Assembly: GCA_035567895.1 (NCBI GenBank)
Contig: DATMPC010000070.1
Location: 98,098-162,097, forward strand
Direction: 5' to 3'
DNA length: 64,000 nucleotides
From: Terriglobales bacterium
GTDB lineage: Bacteria > Acidobacteriota > Terriglobia > Terriglobales > Acidobacteriaceae
Position numbers and translations under genes: made by a program. Position 1 is the stretch's first letter, and each line of letters starts with the position of its first letter. The notes beneath the pieces are model-generated. The model was not told where the DNA came from and made no database searches. It worked only from the letters and a program-made list of their open reading frames with translations. Positions 60,194-64,000 of the stretch are shown piece after piece.

Positions 60194-61336
60194 TCACTCC
60201 ACTACAACCGATTTTGACAAATGCCGTGGCTGGTCCACGTCCCTGCCCTTCAGCACGGCCACGTGATACGCAAGAAGCTGGAGCGGCACAACTTCCAGAA
60301 TGGGCTGTAACAACACCGGAACATCCGGTACTTCAACCACATGTTTCGTCACCTTGGGCGTCTCGGTATCGCCTTCGCTGATCACCGCAAGCACCGGAGT
60401 ACCGCGCTCGCCGATCTCGCGGATGTTTGAGATCGTCTTCTCATAGCGGAGACGAGAAGCTGGATCGGACTTGTCACGCGTTGCGAGCACAACCAACGGC
60501 AAACTCTCGTCGATCATCGCGCTCGGCCCATGCTTCATCTCACCAGTCGGATATCCCTCAGCATGGATGTATGAGACTTCTTTCAGCTTGAGTGCACCCT
60601 CGAGCGCGATCGGGTAATCGATGTCACGCCCCAAGAACAGGAACGATTCATACTGAGCAAATACGCGGGCAAGGGCCAGACATTGTTGATCCTGCTTCAA
60701 CACGCGCTGAAGCTCATCGGGTAGCTTCCGCGCCTTGCGTAATGCCGCGTCCACCGCAGCGTCGGAGCTTCCTCGCACGCGGGCAATATGGGCTGCCAAC
60801 AAGAAGAGGGCAGTCAGTTGTGTGGTAAAGCTCTTCGTCGCCGCAATCGACGTCTCAATGCCTGCGTAGGTGAGCAGCATAGCGTCCGCATCACGCGTGA
60901 GCGGCGTATCGGCTACGTTGCAAATGGCCAGAGTCTTCGCGCCTTTGTTGCGCGCAACGTGCAACGCCGCGACCGTATCGACCGTCGTGCCGGACTGCGA
61001 GATAAACACCGCGAGCTCACAAGGCTCCACTATGGGATCGCGATAGCAGTATTGGCTGGCGAAATCGACTTCTACCGGTATGCCGGTCATACGCTCGATC
61101 ATGAACTCGCCGGCGAGCCCGGCATGCCGGCTCGTTCCACTAGCCGCGATATCGATCTTCCGCAGCTTCCTTACTTCCTCATCGCTGATCCCCGATCCCG
61201 GCAGCGCTATATGCCCCGCGCTATTGACGCACGCCTCGATGGTTTCCCGTACCGCCTCGGGCTGCTCGTAGATCTCCTTGAGCATGTAGTGAGGAAAACC
61301 GTTCTTGTCGGGCTTCGATTGGCTATTCGTATGCAT
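60194..61336 (-). CDS. GlmS-like isomerase (SIS domains only)
   Basis: 380 residues with two SIS domains. The head FPHYMLKEIYEQPEAVRETIE and the tail DQPRHLSKSVVVE match the isomerase half of GlmS. IAASGTSRHAGLAGEFMIE, FISQSGTTVDTVAALHVA, GIETSIAATKSFTTQL and YIHAEGYPTGEMKHGPSAMID follow. The N-terminal glutaminase half with its Cys1 is absent, and the start at 61336 leaves no room for it. Stand-alone forms usually work in the catabolic direction as glucosamine-6-phosphate deaminase (NagB-II). It follows nagA by 32 bases, which supports that role. Confidence 0.88.
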   Translation of the reverse strand: MHTNSQSKPDKNGFPHYMLKEIYEQPEAVRETIEACVNSAGHIALPGSGISDEEVRKLRKIDIAASGTSRHAGLAGEFMIERMTGIPVEVDFASQYCYRDPIVEPCELAVFISQSGTTVDTVAALHVARNKGAKTLAICNVADTPLTRDADAMLLTYAGIETSIAATKSFTTQLTALFLLAAHIARVRGSSDAAVDAALRKARKLPDELQRVLKQDQQCLALARVFAQYESFLFLGRDIDYPIALEGALKLKEVSYIHAEGYPTGEMKHGPSAMIDESLPLVVLATRDKSDPASRLRYEKTISNIREIGERGTPVLAVISEGDTETPKVTKHVVEVPDVPVLLQPILEVVPLQLLAYHVAVLKGRDVDQPRHLSKSVVVE

Positions 61337-61368
61337 GAGTTTCTGATTCTAGCGAACTCGATGGTGGC

Positions 61369-62535
61369 TTATTCGTTGGCCATCCGTCCGCTCACGATCG
61401 TGTGCGCCACGTCGCCTTTCGCCGAGAGTAGAACGAGATCGGCGTCGCTTCCAGCCGCGAGTTCGCCCTTGCCATCTGCTCCGATCAGCTGCGCCGGATT
61501 TCGTGTCGCCAGAATCACGCTCTGTTGAAGCGTCCAATTAGCGAAGCTCATCACATTCCGTACGGCACGGTCCAGCGTGAGAACGCTGCCGGCTAGCCTT
61601 CCTTGGAATTCAGCCCGGTCACCACGCACTTCAACTTCGAACGGACCGAGCTGATAGGTTCCGTCCGGCATTCCGGTGGCGCTGATCGCATCCGTAATGA
61701 GCACCGCCCGGTCCACTCCCTTAGACTTGAGAAAGACTTCAACAATCGCGGGGGCGACGTGTACCCCGTCGGCGATGATGTCGGCCATCACGCGATCATC
61801 GCTCAGCACAGCCCCTAGGATCCCGGGCTCGCGATGATCTAACCCGCGCATCGCATTGAACGTATGCGTTGCGCTTATGGCACCGGCGGCGATTCCCCTC
61901 CCTGCCTCCTCAAATGTCGCGTCGGAATGCCCAATGCTCGTATAGACCCCCCGCTCGCGTGCGTGACGAATGACTTCCGCAGCTCCCGGAAGCTCAGGAG
62001 CGATGGTCATCATCTTCAGCGTGCCGCCGCTGGCGTCGAGAATCCTCTCGAAGAGATCCTGTGTTGGCGCCATCAGGAACTCACGAGGGTGAACCCCACA
62101 CTTCGCCGGGCTGATAAATGGACCTTCCAGGTGAATCCCCAATGGACGCGCGCCTACATGCGCGTGCTCCGCAACCTCCGCCGAGATGATGTTGCCTAAA
62201 CGGTCGACCGCTCCCAGAATGCGATCCATCGAAGCTGTCACCGTCGTGGGCAAATAGCTGGTCACACCGTGTTTTGCCATCGCCTTCTCGAAGCCGATCT
62301 GACCCGAGGGGTCGTCCTGCATCACGTCGTGGCCGGCTCCGCCATGCACATGGATATCAATGAAACCAGGAGCAATAACCAAATCGGGAAAATCAAGGTG
62401 TCGAGCGCCTGCCGGCACCTCCATGCTGCTCCGTGGCCCCAGCCTTTGGACAGTCCCATCTTCAATCACAACTATGGGGCTCTCAATGACTTCGGTTGGA
62501 GTAAAGAGCCGGGCGGCTGTGATGCAGGTTTTCAT
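61369..62535 (-). CDS. nagA: N-acetylglucosamine-6-phosphate deacetylase
   Basis: 388 residues of the amidohydrolase fold. PGFIDIHVHGGAGHDVMQ, GIHLEGPFISPAKCGVHP (metal Glu), SIGHSDATFEEAGRGI (metal His), THTFNAMRGLDHREPGILGAV and LITDAISATGMPDGTY (catalytic Asp) are in order. It removes acetate from GlcNAc-6-P, the product of MurQ and of GlcNAc uptake. It is the first gene of an operon with the GlmS-like isomerase/deaminase. The comM-like gene diverges from it. Confidence 0.95.
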   Translation of the reverse strand: MKTCITAARLFTPTEVIESPIVVIEDGTVQRLGPRSSMEVPAGARHLDFPDLVIAPGFIDIHVHGGAGHDVMQDDPSGQIGFEKAMAKHGVTSYLPTTVTASMDRILGAVDRLGNIISAEVAEHAHVGARPLGIHLEGPFISPAKCGVHPREFLMAPTQDLFERILDASGGTLKMMTIAPELPGAAEVIRHARERGVYTSIGHSDATFEEAGRGIAAGAISATHTFNAMRGLDHREPGILGAVLSDDRVMADIIADGVHVAPAIVEVFLKSKGVDRAVLITDAISATGMPDGTYQLGPFEVEVRGDRAEFQGRLAGSVLTLDRAVRNVMSFANWTLQQSVILATRNPAQLIGADGKGELAAGSDADLVLLSAKGDVAHTIVSGRMANE

Positions 62536-62597
62536 CTTGAGTTTGTCATTGTAAAGAATCGCACTGAGCTCGGGTCTGGTTTATACTCCCTGCGCGC

Positions 62598-64000
62598 ATG
62601 CTCTTTCGAACTCTCAGCGCCGCCGTTTATGGCATCGATGCCAGCCTGATCGACGTGGAAGTCGACGTCGGGGAGCATCGCAGCGACAAAGAAAACTTCA
62701 TGACCGTCGGATTGCCGGACGCCGCTGTCCGTGAGAGTAAGCAAAGGATCCAGGCAGCACTGAAAAACTGCGGCCGCGAGATGCCACAGACCAAAGTGAC
62801 CATCAACCTGGCTCCTGCCGATCTCAAGAAAGAGGGTTCAGGGTTCGACTTGCCGATGGCGATGGGCATCCTGGGCGCTTATAGCGGACTGCTGAAGACC
62901 GAACTGCCCGATTATGTCTTCGTTGGCGAGTTGATGCTCGACGGCAGTGTTCGCGGCATTCGAGGAGCATTGCCCATTGCGATCGCCGCGCGAGCGCGCA
63001 AGATTCCCAATCTTGTCGTGCCCGAAACCAACGCTCGCGAAGCTGCTGTAGTGAGTGGGATCAAGGTATATCCAGTGCGTTCGCTGCTTCAGGTCATTGA
63101 GCTAATCAATCATGGAAACGGCGTCGCTCCCGTTGAGGTCAACACGGCTGAGTTGCTCGATCGCGCACAGCAGTTCACCGTCGACTTCAAAGACGTGCGC
63201 GGACAACAATCCGCAAAGCGAGCACTGGAGGTAGCCAGCGCCGGCGGACACAACATCCTAATGATCGGTCCTCCCGGATCAGGAAAGACCATGTTGGCAA
63301 AGCGCCTGCCGACAATCCTTCCTACGCTGACATTTGACGAGGCGCTGGACACGACCAAGATTCACAGCGTCGCAGGCGTGCTTGATCCCGGAGCGGGACT
63401 GGTCGGTGTCCGCCCGTTCCGCGCGCCGCATCACACGATCTCCGATGCTGGTCTCATTGGCGGAGGCATGATTCCCCGCCCAGGCGAGGTTTCCCTCGCT
63501 CATAACGGCGTGCTGTTCCTTGACGAGCTTCCGGAATTCCCACGCAATGTTCTCGAAGTAATGCGGCAGCCGCTGGAAGATGGCCAGGTCTCGATTGCCC
63601 GAGCGGCGATGTCATTAACCTTCCCCGCACGATTCATGCTCGTAGCCGCGATGAACCCCTGCCCCTGCGGCTATTTCAACGACGCGAGTCGGGACTGCAA
63701 ATGCAGCATCGAGATGATCCAGCGCTACGTCTCAAAGATCTCTGGGCCGCTGATGGACCGCATCGACATTCACATCGACGTTCCTGCCGTTAATTACAAA
63801 GAACTGCGCGGTAACAGCACTCCCGAAGACTCGGCTTCAATTCGCGAGCGTGTGTTGCGCGCCCGCGAAGTACAACTGAATCGCTTTGCCGCCGCTGGTG
63901 AACGCATCTACTCGAATGCACAGATGGGACCGCGCCAAATTCGTACGTACTGTGAACTCTCGAGCGACTGCGAACGCCTGCTGGAACGCGCCATGCAGCA
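62598..64000 (+). CDS. comM: ComM/YifB-family Mg-chelatase-like AAA+ ATPase (partial, cut by window edge)
   Basis: The first 467 residues are present. [23 protein letters not shown] and [27 protein letters not shown] form the N-terminal Lon-like domain; the Walker A is [15 protein letters not shown], Walker [13 protein letters not shown], and [10 protein letters not shown] the zinc-like Cys pattern of the family. ComM is a helicase that drives branch migration during natural transformation. The ATG at 62598 follows a TATACT by 10 bases, so the leader would be very short. The C-terminal domain lies outside the window. Confidence 0.93.
   Translation, partial: MLFRTLSAAVYGIDASLIDVEVDVGEHRSDKENFMTVGLPDAAVRESKQRIQAALKNCGREMPQTKVTINLAPADLKKEGSGFDLPMAMGILGAYSGLLKTELPDYVFVGELMLDGSVRGIRGALPIAIAARARKIPNLVVPETNAREAAVVSGIKVYPVRSLLQVIELINHGNGVAPVEVNTAELLDRAQQFTVDFKDVRGQQSAKRALEVASAGGHNILMIGPPGSGKTMLAKRLPTILPTLTFDEALDTTKIHSVAGVLDPGAGLVGVRPFRAPHHTISDAGLIGGGMIPRPGEVSLAHNGVLFLDELPEFPRNVLEVMRQPLEDGQVSIARAAMSLTFPARFMLVAAMNPCPCGYFNDASRDCKCSIEMIQRYVSKISGPLMDRIDIHIDVPAVNYKELRGNSTPEDSASIRERVLRAREVQLNRFAAAGERIYSNAQMGPRQIRTYCELSSDCERLLERAMQ

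Overview
The window looks like a chromosomal segment of a soil Acidobacteriota bacterium (Terriglobia/Koribacter-like). This is inferred from lineage-typical gene families and not from a marker phylogeny. The pointers are a PadR regulator paired with an 'acidobacterial duplicated orphan permease' (ADOP), a DUF1800/DUF1501 pair, sigma/TonB-like gene pairs, a PCYCGC-type secreted protein, and many short palindromic repeat families between genes. Gene starts are mixed (ATG, GTG, TTG). I found no rRNA, tRNA, CRISPR array, prophage or complete insertion sequence.

Layout. 1-5.2 kb: a PIN/Phd toxin-antitoxin pair running off the left edge, then dapF-mgtC-like genes, and the ADOP permease with its PadR regulator, all on the minus strand. 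5.2-6.1 kb: a gene-free stretch holding dispersed repeat element A. 6.1-12 kb: a SYLF protein, a PilZ-like/TonB fusion, a secreted aldose-epimerase-like protein, and a sigma factor overlapping a TonB-like membrane protein. 12-19.4 kb: glutaredoxin, PLP-binding protein and DUF167 genes, a POT transporter, small secreted proteins, yvcK and a beta-lactamase-fold protein. 19.4-29.3 kb: SIMPL protein, serine hydrolase-murQ-murA, DUF2252, a DMT exporter, and rpsO-pnp. 29.7-35.2 kb: an MFS carrier, a CBS-domain gene bracketed by two compound palindromic repeats, an M48 protease, and a second toxin-antitoxin pair with an apparently leaderless promoter.

35.2-49.8 kb: myo-inositol-phosphate synthase, two SDR genes, a HAD hydrolase, DUF1800-DUF1501, a glutamate-dehydrogenase paralogue that has lost its catalytic motifs, an Lgt-methyltransferase fusion joined across an A10 tract, an MFS-P450 operon and a radical SAM protein. 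50-54.3 kb: a LiaI/LiaF-like-LytS-LytR envelope-stress operon, a small recombinase-tail protein and repeat element B. 54.3-64 kb: bacilliredoxin, murB, msrPQ, a 16-residue lysine-rich peptide gene with its own consensus promoter and terminator, a CPBP protease, thiolase, a GlmS-like isomerase without its glutaminase half next to nagA, and a comM-like gene cut by the right edge.

Functionally the window is rich in cell-wall and amino-sugar metabolism (dapF, murA, murB, murQ, GlmS-like, nagA, lgt, yvcK) and in envelope and redox homeostasis (msrPQ, bacilliredoxin, glutaredoxin, LytSR-LiaF). The most unusual signals are repeat elements A and B, which share a framework but carry mutually exclusive versions of an internal 6-base motif; the A10 fusion; the degenerate dehydrogenase; and the tiny lysine-rich gene.
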